A stretch of 17,434 nt of DNA, from positions 1 to 17,434 of the forward strand of contig CACXDV010000095.1 in assembly GCA_902766585.1 (NCBI GenBank), written 5' to 3'. The notes under the pieces were generated by a model that did not search any database, was not told where the DNA came from, and saw only the letters and a list, made by a program, of their open reading frames with translations. This document shows positions 1 to 7,797 of the stretch, one piece after another (within the stretch, counting starts at the first letter, position 1; the number at the start of each line of letters is the position of its first letter). The translations under genes were made by a program, and so were the position numbers. Source of the DNA: an uncultured Ruminococcus sp. (GTDB taxonomy: Bacteria; Bacillota; Clostridia; Oscillospirales; Acutalibacteraceae).

Positions 1-55
1 CATTATTACTATAACACATTTTTTTGATTTTTAACAGTACTTTGATAATAATTCA

Positions 56-85
56 TTGACGAACAGGTAAATTTATTGATATAAT
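56..85 (+). promoter_or_regulatory. Sigma-A type promoter for the 128-1147 gene
   Basis: TTGACG (56-61) and a perfect TATAAT (80-85) are separated by 18 bases. The start of transcription would fall near 92, leaving a leader of about 36 bases. Just before the gene, CCTT (107-110) could pair with AAGG (115-118) of the ribosome binding site, but the stem is only 4 bp and I give it no weight. Confidence 0.75.
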
Positions 86-127
86 AATTCTGAAAAAAAC
101 TATATTCCTTCAGAAAGGCTGATAATA

Positions 128-1147
128 ATGATAAATAAGACCGCAAGAAATATTATTTTTGCAATATCGGCAGCTGCCACCTTCTGTCTGCTTCTTTGGT
201 TCATTGGAGCGGCAGGTACGGGGCTTATAAAATACAGCAGCAGCGAGGACAGTGAACTGAAAATTTATAAGTATTACGGCTCATCAGGCTGTCTTTATCT
301 TATGGAAAAGAACCATATCCCCGTGGATAAGACCTACAAGGATAATTTAAAAAATATCTCCGCGGATTTTATCAGTCATACCGACCTAAGAAAAACAGGC
401 TCTTCCGAGCTTGCAAAGCTTATTTGCATTTCTGAATATTTCGGACTTGATATAAAAAACGATCTGTATTCCGAGCTGCACAGGAGATACAATAAGGAGT
501 CTGCTTTGTTCGATGAAAATTATTTCGACACATACAGCGGTATGACGGATGATGAGAAAACTGCCATGAGACTTGCCTCTACCGATGCTGTTTTCACTGA
601 ATTTGATTCCTTCGGAATTACCGATCCGGAATATGACATAAAACAGCTTTTAGCTGACGCCTTCAATAAAAATATCGACAAATATGACCACAACGATATT
701 TACAGCGGAAAATGGACAATAACAAGCGAGCTTGAAAACATCTTTTATTATTTTCTTGTCAATGACGATCTTTCTCTTATAAAATATGAAAAAATATGGG
801 ATGTTTTAGGTCCGAACTATTTGCGTAATGTATTTGATACCAATAAGGAGCAAAGCGGATTTGTTGAAAAATCCATTGAAAATATGTCGGCAGTTCTTAC
901 CGACAATAAGGCGCATGATACCCTCGGCGCAAAAATAAAAATACCGTACACTCCTCAGGAATATTTCAATTCACTTACGGACGCAGAAGCCTTCGCCTAT
1001 GATCCGTCCTCAGAAAAGAACTCATACTACGAGTACACACTTTTTGTTGACCTTTGCAAGCCTGACGATCTGAATCTCACCGAAAATGAATTTTTCACAA
1101 GCAGTGTTTCAGGATTGCTTTCGGATAATATGAAGGATTTCCAGTAA
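128..1147 (+). CDS. Membrane-anchored protein of unknown function
   Basis: I do not recognise this 339-residue protein. It opens with a short basic stretch and one hydrophobic segment at about residues 9-29, which fits an uncleaved signal anchor or a signal peptide. The remaining 300 or so residues are polar and rich in Asp, Tyr, Asn and Lys, with no cysteine cluster, nucleotide-binding loop or catalytic motif that I can name. The long soluble part is therefore probably outside the membrane. The ATG at 128 is preceded by AGAAAGG (112-118), about 9 bases away, and by a good promoter, so the start is secure. The gene stands alone: it has its own promoter and ends at a hairpin shared with the convergent HD-GYP gene. 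The hydrophobic start and predominantly polar body suggest a cell-surface role, but no function can be assigned. Confidence 0.8.
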   Translation: MINKTARNIIFAISAAATFCLLLWFIGAAGTGLIKYSSSEDSELKIYKYYGSSGCLYLMEKNHIPVDKTYKDNLKNISADFISHTDLRKTGSSELAKLICISEYFGLDIKNDLYSELHRRYNKESALFDENYFDTYSGMTDDEKTAMRLASTDAVFTEFDSFGITDPEYDIKQLLADAFNKNIDKYDHNDIYSGKWTITSELENIFYYFLVNDDLSLIKYEKIWDVLGPNYLRNVFDTNKEQSGFVEKSIENMSAVLTDNKAHDTLGAKIKIPYTPQEYFNSLTDAEAFAYDPSSEKNSYYEYTLFVDLCKPDDLNLTENEFFTSSVSGLLSDNMKDFQ

Positions 1148-1163
1148 TACAGTTTTAAACAAT

Positions 1164-1206
1164 AATACAGGCCGTTGCAGCAATAGCACAGCAGCCTGTA
1201 TTTTTC
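1164..1206. terminator. Bidirectional rho-independent terminator between convergent genes
   Basis: AATACAGGC (1164-1172) is the inverse of GCCTGTATT (1194-1202), giving a 9-bp stem with a 21-base loop that can pair further inside. A T-rich run follows on the + strand from 1199. On the - strand the stem is followed by an AT-rich tail. It fills most of the 63-base gap between the genes ending at 1147 and 1211, so it probably serves both. Confidence 0.7.
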
Positions 1207-1210
1207 TTCA

Positions 1211-2482
1211 CTATTTTTCTCTCATTTCATATGATGTATCCGCATTTATCATTTCAAGCATGATATTTACGATATAAGGATCAAGCTGTGAGCGCTTTGC
1301 CTTTTCCATTTCAAGCTTTACAACATCCTGAGGCAGAACATCACGATAGCTTCTTTTTGAGGTCATTGCATCATAAACATCCGCAACGGCAATTATCCTT
1401 GCCTCAAATGGTATCTCATCCCCCACAAGATGATCGGGATAACCGCTTCCGTCATAACGCTCATGGTGCCACCTTGCGCCGAAATAAAGAGTCGGCATTT
1501 CGGTGATATCCTTGAGTACCTGCGCGCCTATTTCAGGGTGAGACTTTATTATTGCAAATTCCTCATCATTAAGCTTTGAGGTCTTATTGATAATAGTATC
1601 CGGAATACCTATTTTGCCTATATCATGCAGAAGTCCCATATAATATATCTTTCTCTGAAAGGCTGCATCCTTATTCAGACGAGATGCAATTTCTTTGGAA
1701 TACTCCGCTACTCTCTGAGAATGACCGTTGGTATATGAATCCTTCGCATCAACCGTTTTTGCAAGAACAGTTACCATTTGCAGCGTGAAATTCTCGGTCA
1801 TATTAGTCTGCTCTATATGCTTTTCGACTATTTCATCCTTATACATCTCCGACTGGAAGAACATATAATAGAATATCAGAGAAAGTATCTCAGAATACCT
1901 GAGTACTGCATAGCTTCCGAACAGTGATTCTGCAAACGCTCCTATAATGAGTATAATTGTCATTTCAATGATAATTATTCTTTCAAACTTATGCTTATTC
2001 TCATAATGAGCAAATGACATAAATACCATTGCGACAAGATATATCAGCATTACGATATGTGTCGTCCACCCGAACATTCCCCTGTGATAGACATTATGGC
2101 TGTCATAATAGAAGGTAAGCGGAGTGAAAAATGAAGAAAAGGCAAAGAATATATTTATTATGAACGGAACTAAAAGCGGTATCTTTACCTTTGCAAGGCT
2201 TTCGTTCCTCAGAACAAGTGTAATAAGAAAATACAGCGACAGCGGACGTATAGAATAACCGAGAGCAGATACAAAGGTCAGGATATAATGAAGATTTACA
2301 TAGCTCGATGCAAGAAGCAGCTCGGCATTGTAAATGCAAAGCTCCACAAGCACCAGACCGGACAGAAAATAAAAGGTCTGCCGTACATTTTTTTCAAGAT
2401 AAGAATTTCTCCAAAGAAATATCGTCAGAAAAGCGACACCCATTATCGGAAAAAAGTTTATCGTAAAATAATCATATTCCAT
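1211..2482 (-). CDS. Membrane HD-GYP domain cyclic-di-GMP phosphodiesterase
   Basis: This 423-residue protein joins a membrane sensor to an HD-GYP domain. HD-GYP enzymes hydrolyse cyclic-di-GMP to pGpG or GMP. Residues 1-212 contain about seven hydrophobic segments (roughly 9-23, 36-55, 66-90, 100-122, 139-158, 168-190 and 193-210), similar in layout to the 7-TM modules of some histidine kinases. The catalytic part runs from about 230 to 415. It shows the metal-binding His254 (TNGHSQRVA), the HD pair His286-Asp287 (GLLHDIGKIGIPD), His315 (SHPEIGA) and the signature HHERYDGSGYP at 339-349, so all key residues are present. There is no GGDEF or EAL domain. The ATG is preceded by GAGAGG about 6 bases upstream. 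It is a single-gene unit, divergent from the T-box/trpB unit. Family and activity are firm; the sensed signal is unknown. Confidence 0.93.
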   Translation of the reverse strand: MEYDYFTINFFPIMGVAFLTIFLWRNSYLEKNVRQTFYFLSGLVLVELCIYNAELLLASSYVNLHYILTFVSALGYSIRPLSLYFLITLVLRNESLAKVKIPLLVPFIINIFFAFSSFFTPLTFYYDSHNVYHRGMFGWTTHIVMLIYLVAMVFMSFAHYENKHKFERIIIIEMTIILIIGAFAESLFGSYAVLRYSEILSLIFYYMFFQSEMYKDEIVEKHIEQTNMTENFTLQMVTVLAKTVDAKDSYTNGHSQRVAEYSKEIASRLNKDAAFQRKIYYMGLLHDIGKIGIPDTIINKTSKLNDEEFAIIKSHPEIGAQVLKDITEMPTLYFGARWHHERYDGSGYPDHLVGDEIPFEARIIAVADVYDAMTSKRSYRDVLPQDVVKLEMEKAKRSQLDPYIVNIMLEMINADTSYEMREK

Positions 2483-2526
2483 ATATTACCTCTCATTTAT
2501 ATAAGATGAAATAATAATCAAGTAAA

Positions 2527-2538
2527 GTATGTACATAC
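2527..2538. promoter_or_regulatory. Perfect 12-bp palindrome at the HD-GYP promoter (possible operator)
   Basis: GTATGTACATAC reads the same on both strands. It lies a few bases downstream of the predicted HD-GYP transcription start. A second TGTACA (2545-2550), 15 bp away, touches the -10 box. The position fits a repressor site, but no regulator is known and the sequence is AT-rich enough for chance to matter. Confidence 0.35.
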
Positions 2539-2549
2539 CCTCAGTGTAC

Positions 2550-2578
2550 ATTATAACATAAAAAATATAAAATGTATC
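2550..2578 (-). promoter_or_regulatory. Probable promoter of the HD-GYP gene
   Basis: On the - strand a perfect TATAAT (window 2550-2555) lies 17 bases after GATACA (window 2573-2578), a weak -35 box with three matches to TTGACA. Transcription would start near 2543, about 60 bases before the ATG. The weak -35 box would suit a regulated promoter. Confidence 0.5.
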
Positions 2579-2704
2579 ATTTTTTTAATATTAAGTCCAA
2601 AAAATAAGCCTTTAATGAAATCGCCTGCTGTGTTTTCAACATGATTTTAAAAACTGTTGAAAATCTGACTCGATTTTTTATCAGTATTATTTATAAAAAA
2701 ACTA

Positions 2705-2733
2705 TTGACAAATTGAAAATGATAGTATAAAAT
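2705..2733 (+). promoter_or_regulatory. Promoter of the T-box/trpB unit
   Basis: A perfect TTGACA (2705-2710) is followed after 17 bases by TAAAAT (2728-2733), which could also be read two bases earlier as TATAAA. Transcription would begin near 2740, directly in front of the T-box stem I sequence, which supports the assignment. Confidence 0.8.
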
Positions 2734-2739
2734 ACAATA

Positions 2740-3005
2740 AACCGTTGAAGAAGAGTAAGTAGATTCTGAGGGTACTCTTACAGAGAGCTGCGGGCGGTGT
2801 GATCGCAGCAGAGGAATCATTATCGAATGGGCTTCTGAGGGCGAGAGGAAACGCGGAAGCGGAGTATGCAAGACGGCAAGACCTGTCGTAAAAGAGGTCG
2901 GCGTATGATAGTACGCATGAGTGGGCGATTTTCGCCAAGCAGGGTGGCACCGCAGGATCTTTACCTGTCCCGGCATTAAAATGCAGGGACGGGTTTATTT
3001 TTTTT
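2740..3005 (+). promoter_or_regulatory. T-box riboswitch, tryptophan-specific
   Basis: This leader senses uncharged tRNA. Stem I contains the usual landmarks: the AGAGAGCTGCGG segment and GGTG distal loop near 2790-2800, then GAA, the specifier triplet TGG (2828-2830), and GCTTCTGAG. TGG is the Trp codon. The T-box itself, AGGGTGGCACCGCAGG, lies at 2941-2956. Its tRNA-binding bulge reads TGGC (2945-2948), and the last base C would pair with the G73 discriminator of bacterial tRNA-Trp, an independent agreement with the specifier. In the antiterminator, CAGG (2953-2956) and GGG (2942-2944) pair with CCTG and CCC of 2964-2971, the same bases that form the 5' arm of the terminator. Low Trp would stabilise the antiterminator and allow transcription of trpB. 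The Trp specificity is inferred from sequence only, but the downstream gene agrees. Confidence 0.92.
2964..3005 (+). terminator. Conditional terminator of the T-box leader
   Basis: CCTGTCCC (2964-2971) pairs with GGGACGGG (2986-2993) over 8 bp including one G-T pair. An inner GCAT/ATGC stem closes a TAAA loop, and a T-rich run covers 2994-3005. Its 5' arm is also needed for the antiterminator, which gives the on/off switch. Confidence 0.88.
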
Positions 3006-3050
3006 CGTACCTGTATGACAATATTTTTTATCTGAAAGGAAGTAATTAAA

Positions 3051-4424
3051 ATGAGCGAAAACAAGATCCCTTACAAAATTTATCTCAGCGAATCGGAGAT
3101 ACCTGATAAATGGTATAACCTCAGAGCCGATATGAAAAATAAACCGGCTCCGCTTCTTAATCCCGGCACAGGCAAGCCTCTTTCAGCAGAAGAACTTAGT
3201 GTTGTATTCTGTGAAGAGCTTGTTGCTCAGGAACTTGATGACACTACCCCCTATATTGAGATCCCGCAGGAAATAAGGGATTTCTACAAAATGTACCGTC
3301 CCGCTCCCCTTGTACGCGCACACTGTCTTGAAAAGGCTCTCGGAACACCCGCAAAGATCTATTATAAATTCGAGGGCAACAATACAAGCGGCAGCCATAA
3401 GCTCAATTCTGCTATTGCTCAGGCTTATTATGCAAAAAAGCAGGGACTCAAGGGCGTTACCACAGAAACAGGTGCAGGTCAGTGGGGTACGGCTCTTTCA
3501 ATGGCTTGTGCTTACCTCGGACTTGACTGTAAGGTATTCATGGTAAAGGTCAGCTATGAGCAGAAGCCCTTCCGCCGTGAGGTAATGCGTACCTACGGCG
3601 CAAATGTTACCCCCTCTCCTTCAGAGACAACAGAGGTAGGCAGAAAGATCCTTGCTGAACACCCCGGTACTACGGGAAGTCTCGGCTGCGCTATTTCTGA
3701 GGCTGTTGAAGTCGCTACACATACTCCCGGCTACAGATATGTTCTCGGCTCAGTACTTAATCAGGTACTCCTTCATCAGTCTGTTATCGGTCTTGAGGCA
3801 AAGGCAGCTCTTGATAAATACGGCGTAAAGCCCGATATCATTATCGGCTGTGCCGGCGGCGGCTCCAACCTCGGCGGACTTATCTCACCCTTCATGGGAG
3901 AAAAGCTCAGAGGAGAAAACGATTACCGTATTATTGCTGTTGAACCTGCATCATGCCCCAGCTTCACAAGAGGCAAATTTGCATATGACTTCTGCGATAC
4001 CGGCATGATCTGTCCTCTCGCTAAAATGTATACTCTCGGTTCAAGCTTCATTCCCTCGGCAAACCATGCAGGCGGTCTCAGATTCCATGGTATGTCCTCA
4101 ACTCTCAGCCAGCTTTACCATGACGGTCTTATGGAGGCTGTTTCCGTTGAGCAGACATCAGTATTCGAGGCAGCAGAACAGTTTGCCCGCATCGAAGGCA
4201 TCCTTCCCGCTCCCGAAAGCTCACACGCTATCCGTGTTGCTATCGACGAGGCTATTAAGTGCAAGGAAACAGGCGAGGAAAAAACTATCCTCTTCGGTCT
4301 CACAGGCACAGGCTATTTTGACCTTGTTGCTTATCAGAAATATAATGACCGTGAGATGAGCGATTATATCCCCACAGATGAGGAAATCGCTGAAAGCCTC
4401 AGCAAGCTTCCTAAAGTAGAATAA
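3051..4424 (+). CDS. trpB: Tryptophan synthase beta chain, TrpB2 type
   Basis: This PLP enzyme condenses indole with L-serine to give L-tryptophan in the cytoplasm. At 457 residues it is longer than classical TrpB1 (about 400) and has the N-terminal extension of the TrpB2 class (residues 1-80). The PLP lysine is Lys117 in GSHKLNSA. The substrate loop ETGAGQWG is at 139-146, and the glycine-rich phosphate-binding loop GCAGGGSN is at 266-273. The ATG at 3051 has AAGGA about 10 bases upstream. No trpA or other trp gene lies beside it, and the gene ends at its own terminator. TrpB2 proteins typically do not pair with TrpA in the classical way, so recycling of free or imported indole is the likely role. 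The Trp T-box upstream shows control by tRNA-Trp charging. TrpB2-like proteins can differ in preferred substrate, but the leader argues strongly for Trp synthesis. Confidence 0.95.
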   Translation: MSENKIPYKIYLSESEIPDKWYNLRADMKNKPAPLLNPGTGKPLSAEELSVVFCEELVAQELDDTTPYIEIPQEIRDFYKMYRPAPLVRAHCLEKALGTPAKIYYKFEGNNTSGSHKLNSAIAQAYYAKKQGLKGVTTETGAGQWGTALSMACAYLGLDCKVFMVKVSYEQKPFRREVMRTYGANVTPSPSETTEVGRKILAEHPGTTGSLGCAISEAVEVATHTPGYRYVLGSVLNQVLLHQSVIGLEAKAALDKYGVKPDIIIGCAGGGSNLGGLISPFMGEKLRGENDYRIIAVEPASCPSFTRGKFAYDFCDTGMICPLAKMYTLGSSFIPSANHAGGLRFHGMSSTLSQLYHDGLMEAVSVEQTSVFEAAEQFARIEGILPAPESSHAIRVAIDEAIKCKETGEEKTILFGLTGTGYFDLVAYQKYNDREMSDYIPTDEEIAESLSKLPKVE

Positions 4425-4433
4425 TTTTTACAC

Positions 4434-4470
4434 GGGCTGCCGCATTTTTATTACGGCAGCTCTTTTTTTT
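4434..4470 (+). terminator. Rho-independent terminator after trpB
   Basis: GGGCTGCCG (4434-4442) pairs with CGGCAGCTC (4454-4462), a 9-bp stem with one G-T pair and an 11-base loop, followed by eight T residues (4463-4470). It begins 10 bases after the trpB stop and separates trpB from the MATE gene. Confidence 0.92.
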
Positions 4471-4472
4471 AA

Positions 4473-4501
4473 TTGACTATATCAAGATTCAGTATTATAA
4501 T
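4473..4501 (+). promoter_or_regulatory. Promoter of the MATE transporter gene
   Basis: TTGACT (4473-4478) and a perfect TATAAT (4496-4501) are spaced by 17 bases, placing the transcript start near 4508. It follows directly on the trpB terminator, so the efflux gene is a separate unit outside the T-box control. Confidence 0.85.
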
Positions 4502-4533
4502 GGTATAGCAGAAAAAGCAAAGGACGTGTAAAT

Positions 4534-5922
4534 TTGGAATATAAAAAGGAAAACCCTTTGGGATATCAAAAAATACCAAAGCTTTTAGCCGGCTTTGCTG
4601 TACCAAGTATTATCGCTATGGTAATAAGCTCCCTTTATAATATCGTTGACCAGATTTTTATCGGTCAGAAGGTGGGTTATTTGGGAAATGCCGCAACAAA
4701 TGTCGCCTTTCCCCTTACCACTATCTGTATGGCTATAACTCTTACTATAGGAATAGGAACCGCAGCAAGATATTCGCTTTATCTCGGTCAGAAAAATGAA
4801 AAAGATGCCGCAGGAGCAGTCGGAAACGGTCTTTGCATGATGTTCCTTTTCGGCTTCATCTATATGATATTCATACTTCTTTTCAATAAGCCCCTTCTTA
4901 TTGCCTTCGGCGCAACGGACAGCATACTTGATTATGCTATACAGTATACAGGAATAACTGCCTTCGGTATGCCTCTGCTCGTAATAATGAACGGTCTGAG
5001 CAATATTGCCCGCGCAGACGGCAGCCCGCTTTATTCAATGACCTCTATGGTCATCGGCGCTGTTGTCAATACGATACTTGATCCTGTTTTTATTTTTGTT
5101 TTCGGAATGGGTGTAGCAGGCGCAGCTATCGCCACTGTCATAGGACAGCTTTTTTCATGCGCCTATGCCCTTCTCTATCTCAGAAAAATAAAGCGCATCA
5201 CACTTAAAAAAACTGATATAAGACTTCATCCGAAGCAAATGCTCATCACCGCATCAATGGGAATGAGCAACGGTCTGACTCAGATATCAATAACTCTTGT
5301 TCAGATAGTAATAAACCGTTCGCTTGTCCATTACGGTACATTGTCACATTACGGTCCGGATATACCTCTTGCGGCAAGCGGCATCGTAATGAAGGTCAAT
5401 GCCATAGTTTTAGCCGTGATAATAGGTCTTATTCAGGGTATGCAGCCAATTATCGGCTTTAATTACGGCGCAAAAAAATATGACCGCGTAAAGCAGACCT
5501 ATAATCTTTCTATAATCTGTGAGTTAGCTATAACCGTCGCTGCCTTTGCAGTATTCCAGATTTTTCCCGGAGAGGTACTCTCTGTTTTCGGTTCTGGAGA
5601 AAATGCGGAGCTTTATTATGAATTCGGAATATTCTTTATGAGGACCTTCCTGTTCTTCCTACCTCTTGCCGGAATACAGATGATATCATCCAATATGTTC
5701 TCAGCGATAGGAAAGCCCCTCAAGGGAACAATACTTTCCCTTACAAGACAGGTATTCTTCCTTATACCTCTTATGCTGATATTCCCTCTTTTCATGGGTA
5801 TCAACGGCGTAATGTATGCAGCGCCCGTCTCGGATATGATGTCCTTCATTACAGTACTGATTTTTGTCATAATCGAAATGAGGGAAATGACAAGGCTTTC
5901 CAAAAACAATACTAATGAATAA
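4534..5922 (+). CDS. MATE family multidrug efflux transporter
   Basis: This 462-residue integral membrane protein belongs to the MATE family, antiporters that expel cationic drugs or metabolites in exchange for Na+ or H+. Twelve hydrophobic segments in two similar halves (about residues 17-215 and 240-450) match the family length and layout. The first half carries IVDQIFIGQ, a typical MATE segment after helix 1, and the second half has the matching QGMQPIIGFNYGAK region near 305-320. It looks closest to the MepA/DinF-like branch found in Firmicutes. The start is TTG at 4534, with AAAGGA (4519-4524) 9 bases upstream. The next in-frame ATG would remove part of the first helix. It has its own promoter and a strong terminator. 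The substrate cannot be told from sequence. Confidence 0.93.
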   Translation: MEYKKENPLGYQKIPKLLAGFAVPSIIAMVISSLYNIVDQIFIGQKVGYLGNAATNVAFPLTTICMAITLTIGIGTAARYSLYLGQKNEKDAAGAVGNGLCMMFLFGFIYMIFILLFNKPLLIAFGATDSILDYAIQYTGITAFGMPLLVIMNGLSNIARADGSPLYSMTSMVIGAVVNTILDPVFIFVFGMGVAGAAIATVIGQLFSCAYALLYLRKIKRITLKKTDIRLHPKQMLITASMGMSNGLTQISITLVQIVINRSLVHYGTLSHYGPDIPLAASGIVMKVNAIVLAVIIGLIQGMQPIIGFNYGAKKYDRVKQTYNLSIICELAITVAAFAVFQIFPGEVLSVFGSGENAELYYEFGIFFMRTFLFFLPLAGIQMISSNMFSAIGKPLKGTILSLTRQVFFLIPLMLIFPLFMGINGVMYAAPVSDMMSFITVLIFVIIEMREMTRLSKNNTNE

Positions 5923-5980
5923 AAAAACTGCTGCCGTACAGACATGAGATATCATGCACAGTACGGCAGCAGCTTATTTT
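5921..5980. terminator. Strong bidirectional terminator between MATE and ABC transporter genes
   Basis: CTGCTGCCGTAC (5928-5939) and GTACGGCAGCAG (5961-5972) form a perfect 12-bp stem. The loop holds a further CATG/CATG pairing around AGATAT. The + strand continues into a T-rich tail from 5974. On the - strand the seven A residues at 5921-5927 supply a T7 tract. It therefore serves both convergent units. Confidence 0.93.
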
Positions 5981-5981
5981 A

Positions 5982-6782
5982 TTATTTTGAAAGGAGCATT
6001 CTGTCATTATCAAGCTCCTGACCGCCGCTTGCAACTGAGAATTTCTCCAGAAGGTCGGAGGTCTTGAGCTTTTTCTTTTCCTCACCCTGAATATCGAAAA
6101 TTATCTTTCCGTTATTCATCATAATGAGTCTGTTTCCGTGAGCAATAGCGTCATGCATATTATGTGTTACCATAAGAGCAGTAAGCTTATTCTCTGCAAT
6201 TATCTTATCGCTGAGTTCAAGCACCTTTGCGGCAGTTTTAGGATCGAGCGCCGCTGTATGCTCATCAAGCAAAAGAAGCTGAGGCTTTTTTATCGTAGCC
6301 ATAAGAAGAGTTATAGCCTGTCTTTGTCCGCCTGAAAGAAGACCGACCTTGCTTGTCATTCTGTTTTCAAGACCAAGATCAAACTGTGCAAGCATTTCGC
6401 GGTACTTTTCTCTTTCAGCCTTTGTCACGCCCCACCTGAGGCTTCTTTTTTTGCCTCGTCTTGCGGCAATTGCAAGGTTCTCTATTATTTCCATATCGGC
6501 GACTGTACCCATCATGGGATCCTGAAATACTCGTCCGAGATATAAGGCTCTTTTATGTTCTGGAAGTCCTGTTACGTCCTTATCTCCGAGAAAGATAACT
6601 CCCCTGTCAACAGGCCATACGCCTGCAATAGCATTGAGCATAGTGGATTTACCCGCGCCGTTTCCGCCGATGATAGTACAGAAATCTCCGTCATTGAGCT
6701 TGAGATCAACTCCGTTGAGGGCAACCTTTTCATTTACGGTACCCTTATTGAAGGTTTTAAAAACGTCTTTTATTTCAAGCAT
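5982..6782 (-). CDS. ABC transporter ATP-binding protein (TrpZ-like)
   Basis: This is the cytoplasmic ATPase of the importer encoded with the two genes upstream. At 266 residues it shows Walker A GGNGAGKST (39-47), the Q-loop glutamine in RVFQD (88), the signature LSGGQRQA (149-156), Walker B LLLLDEH (169-175, with catalytic Glu174) and the switch histidine in VTHN (207). I place the start at ATG 6782: GGAGG lies 9 bases upstream of it, whereas the in-frame TTG at 6791 directly abuts that site and cannot use it. The start overlaps the permease stop by 8 bases (ATGCTTGA), which suggests coupled translation. The sequence type, with a long insert including RRGKKRSLRWG, matches ATPases paired with ABC_sub_bind binding proteins. 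The last gene of the operon, it ends next to the strong terminator. Confidence 0.93.
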   Translation of the reverse strand: MLEIKDVFKTFNKGTVNEKVALNGVDLKLNDGDFCTIIGGNGAGKSTMLNAIAGVWPVDRGVIFLGDKDVTGLPEHKRALYLGRVFQDPMMGTVADMEIIENLAIAARRGKKRSLRWGVTKAEREKYREMLAQFDLGLENRMTSKVGLLSGGQRQAITLLMATIKKPQLLLLDEHTAALDPKTAAKVLELSDKIIAENKLTALMVTHNMHDAIAHGNRLIMMNNGKIIFDIQGEEKKKLKTSDLLEKFSVASGGQELDNDRMLLSK

Positions 6783-7797
6783 TCTTTTCAACCTCCAGCT
6801 TTGCAGATTTTCTGTTCATTTTTACTACTCTCTTGAAGGAGTTTTTGCTCTTTCCTCTGAGATACGGGATAGCAAGGAATACGGCAACAATGATAGCAGT
6901 AAAGAGCTTGAGATCCTCCGGAGGCATCTTGAGCCAGAGAACGATACCCATTACAAGATAATAAATTATTCCTCCGACCACAACAAAAAGCAGTCTGAGT
7001 ATAAAATTGAAATTCTTTCTGAAAATAGCCTCTCCTATTACCTGTCCGATAATTACGGCAGCAAGACCTATAACGATAGATCCTCTGCCCATATTTACAT
7101 CGGCAAAGCCCTGATACTGTGCAAGAAGGCTTCCTGAAAAGGCAACAAGTCCATTTGAAAGTGCAAGTGCTACGATCTTATCAATACTGATATTGATTCC
7201 CTGAGCAGAAGCCATTTTAGGATTTGCGCCTGTTGCTCTGATAGCCGAGCCCTGCTCTGTTCCGAAATACCAGTACATTATTGCCATGATTATCACAGCT
7301 ATGACAGCTGCAACTATAATTGCGGTATATACATCACGCATTGACATAATAAGACCGCATATATTCATTTTTTCGCTGTTTGAGGTGAAAACCATTCCGT
7401 AATTATCGACCTTTATAGGAAGGTTCGAGAATTTGTTCATTATATGAAGATTGATAGGATAAAGCGCTATCTGACTGAGTATACCGGAAAGAATATCAGG
7501 TATTCCGAGAAAGGTATGTAAAAGACCTGTTACAAGACCTGCTGTTATACCCGCAAGAAATGCAACGAGCATTGCTATCCATATAGGAGAACCGTTCATA
7601 AGCATTACTGCTGTTACCGCTCCGCCCGTTGCAAAGCTTCCGTCAACGGTCAGATCGGCAAAATTCAGGATCCTGAAGGTAATATATACTCCAAGTGCCA
7701 TTATTCCCCAAAGTATACCCTGTGCTATATTGCCCGGAAGGGCTGCAACAAAAAGCGACGGATCAAGGGAACCAAAATAATCTAAAAATCCATCCAT
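6775..7797 (-). CDS. ABC transporter permease (TrpY-like, branched-chain type fold)
   Basis: This 340-residue membrane protein is the permease of the importer. It has about nine hydrophobic segments and the motif FADLTVDGSFATGGAV (46-61) that marks permeases of the BPD_transp_2 fold working with ABC_sub_bind proteins. The later stretch AQGINISIDKIVALALSNGLVAFSGSLLAQYQGF is also characteristic and probably contains the loop that contacts the ATPase. The C-terminus is basic. I favour the ATG at 7797, which has GGTTGGTG 5 bases upstream. A TTG at 7812 in the same frame would add five residues but has no recognisable binding site. The gene lies 115 bases after the binding-protein gene, with a stem-loop in the gap, and overlaps the ATPase gene. 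One permease gene implies a homodimer. Confidence 0.92.
   Translation of the reverse strand: MDGFLDYFGSLDPSLFVAALPGNIAQGILWGIMALGVYITFRILNFADLTVDGSFATGGAVTAVMLMNGSPIWIAMLVAFLAGITAGLVTGLLHTFLGIPDILSGILSQIALYPINLHIMNKFSNLPIKVDNYGMVFTSNSEKMNICGLIMSMRDVYTAIIVAAVIAVIIMAIMYWYFGTEQGSAIRATGANPKMASAQGINISIDKIVALALSNGLVAFSGSLLAQYQGFADVNMGRGSIVIGLAAVIIGQVIGEAIFRKNFNFILRLLFVVVGGIIYYLVMGIVLWLKMPPEDLKLFTAIIVAVFLAIPYLRGKSKNSFKRVVKMNRKSAKLEVEKNA

Noticed and set aside
2647..3064. Two overlapping reading frames on the - strand across the T-box leader
   Set aside because: They cover the conserved riboswitch and a promoter on the + strand, have no plausible ribosome binding sites and show no protein character.
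4434..4533. MATE gene as part of the T-box/Trp unit
   Set aside because: A strong terminator and a separate TTGACT/TATAAT promoter lie between trpB and the MATE gene.
6783..6791. TTG start for the ATPase at 6791
   Set aside because: The GGAGG site directly abuts this TTG; the ATG at 6782 has the right spacing.
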